Assembly (NCBI GenBank): GCA_029433155.1
Contig: JAQYTT010000002.1
Span: 248,001 to 312,000 of the forward strand
Direction: 5' to 3'
Source: Lactobacillaceae bacterium L1_55_11
Lineage (GTDB): Bacteria > Bacillota > Bacilli > Lactobacillales > Lactobacillaceae
Length of the DNA stretch: 64,000 nt
Below, piece after piece: positions 56,382 through 64,000 of this stretch; the first letter of the stretch is position 1; each line of letters opens with the position of its first letter. The position numbers were made by a program, and so were the translations under genes. The notes below the pieces were generated by a model that was given only the letters and a program-made list of their open reading frames with translations, did not search any database and was not told where the DNA came from.

Positions 56382-57160
56382 TGTTAAAGGTTGTATTGGC
56401 GGGCTTTACTGGTGCCATGGGGCAGCAGGCCGTTAAGCTCATCGAGCACATGGACGGCGTTCAATTAGTCGCAGTAGTAGCACCCAGTGCCCAGGACAAA
56501 GATCCTAAAAGCTATGGCTTAGATGCCTCAGTGACTGTTTATGACCAGACTGACCAGGTCGACACACCGGCTGACGTCTGGCTGGATTTTACCCTGCCTG
56601 ATGCTGTTTATCAAAATGCTAAATTCGCCATTGAACATGACATGCGTCCCTTGATTGGGACGACTGGTCTGACTGATGACCAGGTCGCCGAATTAAAGCA
56701 CCTCGCCCAGGAACACCATTTGGGTGGCCTGATTGTGCCTAACTTTGGCCTGTCAGCGGTCTTGTTGATGAAGTTCGCCCAGGAAGCAGCAGCTTACTTC
56801 CCTGACGTGGAAATTATTGAGCTCCATCACGCCGATAAGAAGGACGCCCCTTCGGGTACGGCCTTAAATACGGCTAAGCTCATCAGTAAGGTACGCCCAC
56901 CACATGAGCAGAGCAGCCCAGACAGCAAGGAAACCCTGCCTGGGGCCCGCGGCGGTGACTATGAAGGCATTCGGATTCACGCGGTCCGCCTGCCCGGTTA
57001 TGTGGCCCATGAGGAAGTCCTCTTCGGTGGTCCTGGTGAAGCCCTGACCATCCGCCAGGATTCCTTTGACCGGGCTTCCTTCATGAAGGGGGTCCAGGTC
57101 GCCTTGACCAAGATTTCAGACCTAGATCAGCTCGTGGTTGGTTTAGAAAATGTCTTGTAA
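56381..57160 (+). CDS. dapB: 4-hydroxy-tetrahydrodipicolinate reductase
   Basis: NAD(P)H-dependent second step of DAP synthesis. 259 residues. Rossmann start VLAGFTGAMGQQAV, catalytic ELHHADKKDAPSGTA. Last gene of the operon. Confidence 0.96.
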   Translation: MLKVVLAGFTGAMGQQAVKLIEHMDGVQLVAVVAPSAQDKDPKSYGLDASVTVYDQTDQVDTPADVWLDFTLPDAVYQNAKFAIEHDMRPLIGTTGLTDDQVAELKHLAQEHHLGGLIVPNFGLSAVLLMKFAQEAAAYFPDVEIIELHHADKKDAPSGTALNTAKLISKVRPPHEQSSPDSKETLPGARGGDYEGIRIHAVRLPGYVAHEEVLFGGPGEALTIRQDSFDRASFMKGVQVALTKISDLDQLVVGLENVL

Positions 57161-57164
57161 ATAG

Positions 57165-57195
57165 AAAAAGCAGTTCGCTAATGCGAACTGCTTTT
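57165..57195 (+). terminator. intrinsic terminator after dapB
   Basis: AAAAAGCAGTTCGC TAAT GCGAACTGCTTTTTT. The inverted sequence could also serve the minus-strand tRNA that ends at 57200. Confidence 0.9.
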
Positions 57196-57199
57196 TTAG

Positions 57200-57271
57200 T
57201 TGCCCCTGCTGGATTCGAACCAGCGCATAATGGCACCAGAAGCCACCGCCTTACCGCTTGGCTAAGGGGCA
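57200..57271 (-). tRNA. tRNA-Gln (CTG)
   Basis: 72 bases on the minus strand. Acceptor TGCCCCT / AGGGGCA, discriminator A; D arm GCCAAGCGGTAAGGC as in other tRNA-Gln; anticodon loop TTCTGGT (anticodon CTG); T arm CTGGTTCGAATCCAG. Confidence 0.92.
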
Positions 57272-57380
57272 AGTACTCAATATATGTTACAGAAAAGTAT
57301 TCTATTTTGCAAGCCCATTTCTTAGAAATATTGGAATTTTAGCTAAATCCAGACCACTAGGGTGTATCGGCTTATCTAAC

Positions 57381-57409
57381 TTGAAAATCATAGCTAGACC
57401 AATTATAAT
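57381..57409 (+). promoter_or_regulatory. gntR promoter with a possible operator half-site in its spacer
   Basis: TTGAAA (57381-57386), 17 bases, TATAAT (57404-57409). CTAGACCAAT (57394-57403) in the spacer equals one half of the GntR/HutC-type (NagR-like) operator. The rest of the gap between tRNA-Gln and the gene shows nothing else. Confidence 0.6.
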
Positions 57410-57487
57410 CGAGTCAAGTAGAGACAGTGATTGGCCCTGGTTTTGATACGGACCTATTTGTGACTCAGATGTTAGGAAGTTTTCAGG

Positions 57488-58186
57488 ATGGCAATACCAC
57501 GATATATTCAAATTCATAACGAGATTCGCGAGCGGATTGCGGCAGGGGAGTGGAAGACCAACCAGCGCCTACCAGCTGAGCGAGACTTGGCTGAAGATTT
57601 CAAGGTATCACGGATGACGCTACGCCAGGCCATCCAGACCCTGGTCGATGAGGGTATCCTGGAGCGTAAGGTTGGTTCCGGAACTTACGTAGCTAAGAAA
57701 AAGATTTCCGAGCGGGCTCTTGGAATGACCAGCTTTACTGAACTACTTGAAAAGACTGGTCACCAGCCGCAGACGGTCACCATTAGTTATAAGGTGACCA
57801 CGCCCTCGGTTTCCCAGTTGGAACATCTCCAGTTAAAGCCTGATGACGAAGTCCTGGTCATGGAGCGATTGCGCCTGGGTGATGACGAGCCCATCTTACT
57901 GGAGCAAACCACCTTACCAGTCAAGTTGGTCGAAAACTTCACTCGTTCGAGTTTGACTGAGTCCCTGTATGCGACCCTGATTGAGGCCGGTATCCAACCT
58001 GGCCGGGCCGAACAGACTGTGACGGCCACCCTGGCCACGGAGCGGTTGGCTGATCTGCTAGACATCAAACGCGGTGACCCGATTCTCTCCGTTCGTCAGG
58101 TCTCCTATGATCAAAACAACGTACCCTTTGAATACGTTCAATCCTTTTACGTAGGTGAGCGCTTCGAATTCAAATTAATCCGTTAA
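57488..58186 (+). CDS. GntR-family transcriptional regulator (HutC/UTRA type)
   Basis: 232 residues. N-terminal winged helix (YIQIHNEIRERIAAGEW, then LPAERDLAEDFKVSRMTLRQAI) and a C-terminal UTRA effector domain (residues about 85-225). TCAGG before the ATG is a weak ribosome binding site. Such regulators often sense sugar phosphates; the ligand is not predictable and the neighbouring met operon is controlled by RNA elements. A half-operator lies in its own promoter. Confidence 0.9.
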   Translation: MAIPRYIQIHNEIRERIAAGEWKTNQRLPAERDLAEDFKVSRMTLRQAIQTLVDEGILERKVGSGTYVAKKKISERALGMTSFTELLEKTGHQPQTVTISYKVTTPSVSQLEHLQLKPDDEVLVMERLRLGDDEPILLEQTTLPVKLVENFTRSSLTESLYATLIEAGIQPGRAEQTVTATLATERLADLLDIKRGDPILSVRQVSYDQNNVPFEYVQSFYVGERFEFKLIR

Positions 58187-58214
58187 AAAAGACCGGCAGA
58201 AGCCGGTCTTTTTT
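58185..58214. terminator. bidirectional intrinsic terminator
   Basis: AAAAAAGACCGGC AGAA GCCGGTCTTTTTTT between convergent gntR and metI. Confidence 0.9.
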
Positions 58215-58909
58215 TATTTGTGGTTGAGGCGCTTGGCCAGGTAGTCACCAACTAACTGGACAATCAAGACAAAGATTAACACCAGGAAGGTGGCCACGAC
58301 GGTCGTATCATTGGCGAAACGGTTATAACCATAAGCGATGGCCATGTTACCTAAACCGCCGGCACCAATGGCACCGGCCATGGCGGTCAAACCAATCAGA
58401 CTAATCAGGGTCACGGTTGACACCCGGATAATTTCTGAACGACCCTCGCGCAGGTAAACGCCAAAGACGATTTCATTAAAGGTTGAACCGACGGCCTGGG
58501 CGGCTTCCACAATACCCGAATCAACCTCGCTCAAAGCGACCTGAATCTGGCGGGCATAGAAGGGGAAGACTCCTAAGGAAAGGGGTACCAGGGCGGCCGT
58601 AGAACCAATCTGAGTCCCAACAATCAACTTAGTGAAAGGCGCAATGAAGGCCAGCAAGATAATGAAGGGAATGGCACGGAAGACCGAAACAACCTTATCA
58701 AAGATCCAGAAGAGGACCCGGTTAGGCGTAATCCCGCGCGGACTGGTCACAATCAGGCCAAAGCCAAAGATCAGGCCCAGAATACCACCAAAGATGGCTG
58801 ACCAGAAGGTCATGTACAGGGTCTGGACAATGGCTGTCCACCAACCAGTATCGCCACCCCAGCCTTGGTAAATCACATTGGGAAAGGTTTGTTGAATCCA
58901 ATTACTCAT
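58214..58909 (-). CDS. metI: methionine ABC transporter permease MetI
   Basis: Permease of the methionine importer. 231 residues, five to six helices, with the EAA loop ([20 protein letters not shown]) that contacts MetN. AAAGGAACG upstream; start overlaps the metN stop by 4 bases. Last gene of the T-box operon. Confidence 0.93.
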   Translation of the reverse strand: MSNWIQQTFPNVIYQGWGGDTGWWTAIVQTLYMTFWSAIFGGILGLIFGFGLIVTSPRGITPNRVLFWIFDKVVSVFRAIPFIILLAFIAPFTKLIVGTQIGSTAALVPLSLGVFPFYARQIQVALSEVDSGIVEAAQAVGSTFNEIVFGVYLREGRSEIIRVSTVTLISLIGLTAMAGAIGAGGLGNMAIAYGYNRFANDTTVVATFLVLIFVLIVQLVGDYLAKRLNHK

Positions 58910-59994
58910 ACTGTTTGCGTTCCTTTCAAGACTTCTACTGCCACGCCTTGATCAGCTAAGTAGGCCAGGGCCTGCTCCAGGCTACTTGGCTCACCACCCA
59001 GGATAACCAGGAGGGAACCGACTTCTTCACCCTGGAGCACTTCCACGTTTCCATACAGAATATTAGCAACCACGTTGAACTTGTCGTAGAGACTGGTAAT
59101 CAGTGGCTCGTCAGCATTGTTACCGGAATAGGTCAGACGGGCAAAGACCTGCTGTCCCTCATTGAGTTCTTGGATAACTGGTTGCTGACTAATCACGTCA
59201 ATGGCCCGGTCAATGTTGGTGGCCGTTTCGATGAATTCACGAGTTAGTTGCTCCTCTGGTTGGGCAAAAATCTCCAACAGAGATCCGCGCTCAATGATTT
59301 GGCCATCTTGCATGACCGCCACCTTGTTGGCGACTTCCTTAACGGCTTGCATTTCGTGGGTAATCAAAACGATGGTCAGACCGTACTCTTCGTTGAGCTT
59401 TTTCAGCAGGGCCAAAATCTGATTGGTCGTCTTAGGGTCTAGGGCCGAAGTGGCCTCATCAGAAATTAAGATCTCAGGATCATTGGCCAGAGCCCGGGCG
59501 ATGGCCACCCGCTGCTTTTGTCCACCAGATAGCTGGGAAGGGTACTGGTCCTTACGGTCGGTCAAATCAACCAACTCCAAGAGCTCAGTAACCTTAGCAT
59601 CCTTGTCTTCCTTGGAAAGTTTACTGTTTTGCAGGGCGAAGGCGACGTTTTCTGACACAGTCCGCTCGTTAAGCAGGTTAAAGTGCTGGAAGATCATGCC
59701 AATCTTACGACGCTTGTCCCGTAGCTCCTTGGCACCAATTTGAACCCGGTGGGCGCTGGGGTTGTTAGCCTTAAAGAAGGTAGTGCCGTTAACCACGACG
59801 GTCCCACTGGTTGGAATTTGCAGCAGGTTAATGACCCGGACCAGGGTTGACTTACCGGCCCCGGAATAACCAACGATTCCGTAGACATCACCCTTTTCGA
59901 CCTCCAAGGACACGCTTTTAACGGCCTCGATGGTCTTCTTCTTTTGCTTGAAGGTGACGTTGATGTTTTGTAATGAAATAATAGGTTCGCTCAT
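58906..59994 (-). CDS. metN: methionine ABC transporter ATPase MetN
   Basis: 362 residues. Walker [10 protein letters not shown], signature LSGGQKQRV, Walker [14 protein letters not shown]-loop ITHEM, then a C-terminal NIL domain (residues about 265-350) that senses methionine for transinhibition in known transporters. Begins 6 bases after the peptidase stop, without a strong ribosome binding site, suggesting coupling. Confidence 0.95.
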   Translation of the reverse strand: MSEPIISLQNINVTFKQKKKTIEAVKSVSLEVEKGDVYGIVGYSGAGKSTLVRVINLLQIPTSGTVVVNGTTFFKANNPSAHRVQIGAKELRDKRRKIGMIFQHFNLLNERTVSENVAFALQNSKLSKEDKDAKVTELLELVDLTDRKDQYPSQLSGGQKQRVAIARALANDPEILISDEATSALDPKTTNQILALLKKLNEEYGLTIVLITHEMQAVKEVANKVAVMQDGQIIERGSLLEIFAQPEEQLTREFIETATNIDRAIDVISQQPVIQELNEGQQVFARLTYSGNNADEPLITSLYDKFNVVANILYGNVEVLQGEEVGSLLVILGGEPSSLEQALAYLADQGVAVEVLKGTQTV

Positions 59995-60000
59995 AGTCGC

Positions 60001-61371
60001 TTAGCGTGCTACTGCACTTTCCTTTCTGGGTTTCACCGGCTGGTTGGCAAAGCTAGCAATGACTGCCTTAGTGAAATCGATGTTTTCGTAATAGTCCACC
60101 AGGCGGATGTTTTCATTGGGCGCGTGGTCGTAGGTGTCAGGATAGCCCACGCCAAAGCCAACGATCGGGGCACCAAGGGCCTGGTAGGCGTAGTTCATTG
60201 GACCTGTTCCAGCCGAAGTGGGGGAAACCACTGGCTGACCTGGGTAGAAGTTTGAGGCCGTATCAATGATTTGCTGAATGGCTGGGTCGGACATATCGCT
60301 GCGATAGCCACCCTGACCCAAGGTTTTAGTAACTTCTAGGTCTTCAAAGCCCTGCGCTTCAAGGTAATCCTTAATCCGCTGTAAGGTGACATCGGGGTCC
60401 ATGCCGGGTACCAGGCGGGCTTCTAACTTAGCGCTGGCCTGGGCGGGCAGAACGGTTTTCACACCAGGTCCTTCGTAGCCACTGCTAATGCCTTCGATGC
60501 TCAAACTTGGCTCAAAGTAGAGCGCCTGCTTCCAGTCATCACCCCGCAAATCGGTCAGCAGGGGACTTTCAACCTCGTATTCGCGGATAAAGGCTTCCCG
60601 TTCGATGGGGAGTTGGGCGATTAGGTCCTTTTCCCGCTGATTAGGTTCTTGTACTTCATCGTAGAAATGGGGGACCTGGATTCGGCCCTCTTGATCAAAG
60701 AGGGTGGCTAGCCCCTGGCTGAGCCGCCAGGCCGCTGAGTTAACCACCGTGGCCAGGGAAGAATGCAGGTCAGCGGCTGCGGTTTTGGAACTGATATCAA
60801 AGGTCACGATGCCCTTGGTCCCACCAACGAGCTGGATGCGGTCGTGGGCGTCTTTAGCACCGGACTCCCAGATAACTAAGTCGGCCTCGATTTCAGGGTG
60901 CCGGTTGAAGTAGTCATCCAGGTGCTGGGAGGCGGATTCTTCTGAGCCTTCAATGATGAAGGTAATGTTCACCGGCAGTTGGTCCTGGTGCTCGTCGAGG
61001 TACTCGGCTAAGGCCGTCAAGCGGGCGGTAATGTTGCCTTTGTCATCATCAACCCCGCGGCCAATGAGATGACCGTCTTTTTCGGTCAAGGTCCAGGGGT
61101 CACTGTCCCAAAGGTCAAAGGGTTCGGCCGGCTGAACATCGTAGTGGTTGTAGATGACCAGGTTCTTGGCCTCAGGGTTGGGACTGTCAAAGTGGGCAAT
61201 CACCAAGGGCGCAAAGTAGCGGTCATCGATTTCAACCTGGCCACCTAAATTGGCCAGGGCCTGGCCTAAAATCTTAGCGGTTTCAGGCAGGTGCTCGCGC
61301 TTAGCCGATACGCTGGGAATGGCCACCAGCTGCTTTAGTAGTTCAAGGTATTGCTTACGGAATGGGGTCAT
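60001..61371 (-). CDS. M20-family dipeptidase-like metallohydrolase
   Basis: 456 residues. Zinc ligands and catalytic residues by family pattern: IYNHYDVQPAEP (His, Asp), GRGVDDDKGN, EGSEESAS, and the C-terminal DHAPNENIR His; a dimerisation/lid domain lies in the middle. Such a peptidase between metQ and metN is the standard Lactobacillales arrangement, probably releasing methionine from imported di- or tripeptides. GGAG upstream of the ATG. Confidence 0.88.
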   Translation of the reverse strand: MTPFRKQYLELLKQLVAIPSVSAKREHLPETAKILGQALANLGGQVEIDDRYFAPLVIAHFDSPNPEAKNLVIYNHYDVQPAEPFDLWDSDPWTLTEKDGHLIGRGVDDDKGNITARLTALAEYLDEHQDQLPVNITFIIEGSEESASQHLDDYFNRHPEIEADLVIWESGAKDAHDRIQLVGGTKGIVTFDISSKTAAADLHSSLATVVNSAAWRLSQGLATLFDQEGRIQVPHFYDEVQEPNQREKDLIAQLPIEREAFIREYEVESPLLTDLRGDDWKQALYFEPSLSIEGISSGYEGPGVKTVLPAQASAKLEARLVPGMDPDVTLQRIKDYLEAQGFEDLEVTKTLGQGGYRSDMSDPAIQQIIDTASNFYPGQPVVSPTSAGTGPMNYAYQALGAPIVGFGVGYPDTYDHAPNENIRLVDYYENIDFTKAVIASFANQPVKPRKESAVAR

Positions 61372-61409
61372 AGAGACTCCTTTCTAATCGGGGTTGAGGT
61401 GCTATGTAC

Positions 61410-61423
61410 GCGGGCAAGCCCGC
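61410..61423 (-). other. stem-loop between metQ and the peptidase gene
   Basis: GCGGG CAAG CCCGC with no T run, in the 58-base gap after metQ. It may protect the metQ part of the message from decay. Confidence 0.4.
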
Positions 61424-61429
61424 ATTGGA

Positions 61430-62269
61430 TTACTTGTTGTAGTCCCAAACAGTGATTTCGGCATCGCCGTATAACTTCTTGACCAGGTCCTTGGTCTTTT
61501 GCGTCTGCAAGGACTTCACAACGTCCTTGTAGGCCTGCTTGTTTTCATCCTTCTTGTTGGCAGCGATGAAGTTGAAGAACTGGGTCGTGTCCTTGTTCAA
61601 ACCTTCAACGAAGATGGCTGAATCGAAGTTGATACCAGCTGACTTGGCGAAGTTGGTGTTGATAACTGCACCAGCAAACTGAGGATCCTTAAGGGACTTA
61701 GCCGTTTGTGAGGCATCAACTGGGACAATCTTAAGGTTCTTAGGGTTGTCAGTGATGTCTTGAGTCGTGGCCTTGTCAGTGTCCTTTAGCTTGATTAGGC
61801 CAGCTTCTTGGAGCAAGTGCAGACCACGGTTTTCGTTGGTCACATCATTGGCCACCGCGATTTGGTCACCGTTCTTGAAGTCATCCTTGTTCTTGTACTT
61901 GTCAGAGTAAAGCCGCAGTGGCGTGGTCCAAGTGTCACCGATGGAAACGATGTCAGTCTTGTGGGCGCTGTTCCAGTTCTTCAAGAATGGATAGTTCTGG
62001 AAGGCGTTCAAGTCCACGTCACCATCTGACAGGGCCTTGTTAGGCTGAGAGTAATCACTAAACTTAACTGTCTTCAAAGTAATGCCGTACTTTTCTTTGG
62101 CAGTCTTAGCAACCTCATCCCAGATTTGGTCCTCGCCCTTATCACCGGACATAACCCCAATCTTTACGACCTGTCCCTTTTCAGCACTGTGGTGGAAGAA
62201 ACTGAAGTAGCCGATGAGGGCAATTACAATAACGACAATGATGCCGATGATGGTCTTTTTCTTGCTCAT
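61430..62269 (-). CDS. metQ: methionine ABC transporter substrate-binding protein MetQ (no lipobox Cys)
   Basis: 279 residues from MSKKKT with AAGGAGAG upstream; the longer frame begins in the leader RNA. NlpA/MetQ family: KIGVMSGDKGEDQIWDEV, then DVDLNAFQNYPFLKNW and VINTNFAKSAGI. The N-terminus is one membrane helix ending GYFSFFHH and no cysteine is present anywhere in the protein. It therefore cannot be a classical lipoprotein and is likely held by this helix. First gene of the T-box operon. Confidence 0.93.
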   Translation of the reverse strand: MSKKKTIIGIIVVIVIALIGYFSFFHHSAEKGQVVKIGVMSGDKGEDQIWDEVAKTAKEKYGITLKTVKFSDYSQPNKALSDGDVDLNAFQNYPFLKNWNSAHKTDIVSIGDTWTTPLRLYSDKYKNKDDFKNGDQIAVANDVTNENRGLHLLQEAGLIKLKDTDKATTQDITDNPKNLKIVPVDASQTAKSLKDPQFAGAVINTNFAKSAGINFDSAIFVEGLNKDTTQFFNFIAANKKDENKQAYKDVVKSLQTQKTKDLVKKLYGDAEITVWDYNK

Positions 62270-62320
62270 TTTTCTCTCCTTATGACGCTTACGACCAGTT
62301 TGTTTGAATCGTAACAACTA

Positions 62321-62600
62321 AAAAGCCGCTTCCGTATTCTTATTAAATACAGAAGCGGCTAATCAGCGCGTTACCATTCTGAGTTTTTGTCGTCAGATTA
62401 CCCTGACGACTGCTCACTAACCATCAGGCATCGGGAGATGATCCTAGCCGAATGGTGTGCCGGGTAACGAGGGCCAATCCGTCGCACACTTAACGGTAAA
62501 CCGATTTGCATGCGCCAATCACAGGTCATTTTCAGTTACGCACGCACGTGGTTTTCCATCAGCCAACCACTTTCTAGGCTTTGCTTGTAACTTACTTTTC
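62321..62600 (-). ncRNA. methionine T-box leader with terminator
   Basis: Reading the minus strand: stem I region with ATG at 62527-62529 as the likely Met specifier codon, then GAATGGTAACGCG, the T-box sequence of the antiterminator. The terminator follows: AGCCGCTTCTGTATTT, loop, AATACGGAAGCGGCTTTTT (62321-62362). Uncharged tRNA-Met should permit transcription of metQ and the genes after it. Limits are approximate. Confidence 0.88.
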
Positions 62601-62631
62601 TGCTCAACTTGTTTAATTTGTTAATAAAACT

Positions 62632-62660
62632 ATCATAGCCGGCCACCCGAAACTTGTCAA
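62632..62660 (-). promoter_or_regulatory. promoter of the met operon
   Basis: On the minus strand TTGACA (62655-62660), 17 bases, TATGAT (62632-62637). Confidence 0.88.
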
Positions 62661-62780
62661 ATAGATTTTAATCTGCCTGTAATTTTTGGGTGCTAAAGCC
62701 ACCGGATGGTGGGACTAACGGGCCAAGTATCGCCTGATAAACGGCCCATAAAAAAGCTAGGCAGGTCAGGATTTCTCTGA

Positions 62781-62786
62781 TATAAT
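62781..62786 (+). promoter_or_regulatory. -10 of the P-type ATPase leader
   Basis: TGATATAAT, an extended -10. The -35 position (TAGGCA) is weak. Confidence 0.6.
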
Positions 62787-62799
62787 AACTTCATAAGTT

Positions 62800-62955
62800 A
62801 ATTTCTGAGGGAGTAACTGACGAAATGTTCGTGGCCAAATCGTCAAAGCAAAACAGCAATGTTTTATATCGCGCTTGGCGCCGGTTTGGCATTAAACAGT
62901 GAGACTCATATTGGTGCTTTTTAGCATTTGATATGGGTCTTTTTTTCGTACAAAA
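62800..62955 (+). ncRNA. probable yybP-ykoY manganese riboswitch with terminator
   Basis: CTGAGGGAGTAACTGACG near 62805 is the conserved 5' element; the 3' element is GTGAGACTCAT near 62900, closing the long helix. The terminator shares the 3' strand: AGACTCATATTGGTGC, loop, GCATTTGATATGGGTCTTTTTTT. In this class Mn2+ disfavours the terminator and switches on exporters such as P-type ATPases. Family assignment is by eye. Confidence 0.75.
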
Positions 62956-62989
62956 TCGACCTAGGAATAGGATAGAAAAAGGAGAGAAT

Positions 62990-64000
62990 ATGTCCACACC
63001 GCCATTCTATAACCAGGATGTCGACCAGGTCTTAAAGGATCTGGACACCAGTCGGCAAAATGGTCTGAGTGATGCTGAAGTTGAGCGTCGCTTAGAAACC
63101 AACGGCCCCAACCAGCTTAACGAGGCTAAGTCGACTAGCCTGGTGCATAAGTTCATTGACCAGTTTAAGGATTTGATGATTGCCATCTTGCTGGTAGCAG
63201 CCCTGATTGCGGCCTTCACCGGAGAGCTGACCGATGCCATCTTTATCCTGGCCATCGTGATTATTAACGCCCTTTTTGGGGTTTTCCAGGAGGCCAAGGC
63301 TGAAGGGGCCATTAATGCTTTAAAGGAAATGTCAACGCCTAGCGCTAACGTGTTGCGAAATGGACAGGACCGGGAAGTTTCTTCCCGTGACCTGGTCATT
63401 GGTGACATTGTATACCTAGAAGCCGGTGATGTGGTCCCAGCCGACCTACGGATAATTCAGTCCGCCTCCTTGCAGATTGAGGAGTCATCACTGACTGGGG
63501 AATCTGTGCCAGTTGATAAGGTGGCTGAGACGATTTCTGACCAGGACCTGCCCCTGGGTGACCGCCATAACCTGGCCTTTATGAACAGTAACGTGACCTA
63601 TGGTCGCGGGGTCGGGGTCGTGGTGGCGACCGGTATGAGCACTGAAATTGGTCACATCGCCGGGGCTCTGGAAGAGACGGATCAAAACAAGACCCCGCTG
63701 CAGGAGAACCTAATCCGCCTGGGCAAGGTTTTGACTTACATGATCTTAGCGATTGCGGCCATCACCTTCGTGGTCGGCATGTTACGGGGACAAGAGAGCT
63801 TCGTTGACATGTTGTTGACTTCAATCTCCCTGGCCGTGGCCGCCATTCCGGAAGGGTTACCAGCCATCGTTACGGTTACCTTGGCCTTAGGAACCAGCCG
63901 GATGGCTGCCCGCCATGCCCTAGTTCGTCGCCTGCCAGCGGTTGAAACCCTGGGTTCAACCGATATCATTGGTTCCGATAAGACTGGAACCCTGACCCAA
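62990..64000 (+). CDS. P-type cation-transporting ATPase (3' end outside window)
   Basis: First 337 residues of a P2-type ATPase. AAAGGAG upstream of the ATG. Cation-ATPase N-terminal domain (residues about 1-70), two membrane helices, actuator domain with LTGES, then PEGLP in helix 4 and the phosphorylation motif DKTGTLTQ with Asp330 right at the window edge. The sequence resembles Ca2+/Mn2+ pumps; the riboswitch in the leader favours manganese efflux. Confidence 0.93.
   Translation, partial: MSTPPFYNQDVDQVLKDLDTSRQNGLSDAEVERRLETNGPNQLNEAKSTSLVHKFIDQFKDLMIAILLVAALIAAFTGELTDAIFILAIVIINALFGVFQEAKAEGAINALKEMSTPSANVLRNGQDREVSSRDLVIGDIVYLEAGDVVPADLRIIQSASLQIEESSLTGESVPVDKVAETISDQDLPLGDRHNLAFMNSNVTYGRGVGVVVATGMSTEIGHIAGALEETDQNKTPLQENLIRLGKVLTYMILAIAAITFVVGMLRGQESFVDMLLTSISLAVAAIPEGLPAIVTVTLALGTSRMAARHALVRRLPAVETLGSTDIIGSDKTGTLTQ

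Noticed and set aside
62321-62600. SAM riboswitch (S-box) before metQ
   Set aside because: The GAATGGTAACGCG element directly before the terminator and an ATG specifier fit a T-box; S-box core motifs were not found.

Overview
This window looks like a chromosomal segment of a lactic acid bacterium of the family Lactobacillaceae in the broad sense. The gene neighbourhoods are typical of that family: murT-gatD, tdk-prfA-prmC-sua5, tsaB-rimI-tsaD-rex, CIRCE-groES-groEL, pth-mfd-rqcP-divIC-tilS-hpt-ftsH-hslO-lysS, and a methionine operon containing an M20 peptidase. By eye the base composition is moderately GC-rich for the group. Genus and species are not claimed.

Layout. 0-1.5 kb: 3' end of a KimA/APC-type transporter and a small membrane protein. 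1.5-3.4 kb: an AT-richer island of three related proteins of unknown function. 3.4-14.2 kb: cell-wall amidation (GatD/MurT, minus strand), then thymidine kinase, release factor 1 and its methylase, threonylcarbamoyl-adenosine genes, HPr, Rex and a FemX-like enzyme. 14.2-23.4 kb: a HAD phosphatase, membrane proteins, nitroreductase, groESL under CIRCE, a DUF3290/DUF421 pair, a UbiA-type prenyltransferase, a large membrane protein and a CBS-domain protein. 23.5-35 kb: a dense housekeeping block from pth to lysS. 35-38.8 kb: two identical tRNA-Asn genes either side of an MFS transporter, tRNA-Thr, and a short region of repeats and tiny ORFs that resembles mobile-element debris.

39.4-47.95 kb is the most interesting region. 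Two separate gene sets for circular (head-to-tail cyclised) bacteriocins lie in the same direction, separated by a divergent TetR/YhgE-like pair. Each set has its own precursor, a multi-spanning membrane protein, a SpoIIM/DUF95-like protein, an ABC ATPase and a 4-5-helix membrane protein. Only the second has an obvious tiny immunity-type protein (55 residues). Precursor 1 resembles enterocin AS-48/NKR-5-3B and ends in Trp, but is about neutral to acidic. Precursor 2 is cationic, has a long hydrophobic leader and does not end in Trp. Next come an MFS drug-efflux pseudogene with two single-base frameshifts, behind a perfect AT-rich palindrome, and a PadR regulator.

50-57.3 kb: a short aromatic-rich leader ORF before a DUF1304 gene, dapF, and a lysine-riboswitch-controlled operon lysA-dapD-dapE-like-dapA-dapB (acetylated DAP route, aminotransferase absent here), then tRNA-Gln. 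57.4-62.7 kb: a GntR regulator and, on the minus strand, a methionine T-box operon metQ-M20 peptidase-metN-metI. 62.8-64 kb: a probable yybP-ykoY manganese riboswitch before a P-type cation ATPase that runs off the window.

A recurring oddity is the absence of expected cysteines: Hsp33 and MurT lack their zinc-binding cysteines and MetQ lacks a lipobox cysteine. All functional calls rest on reading the sequence and on knowledge of the families; no searches were run.
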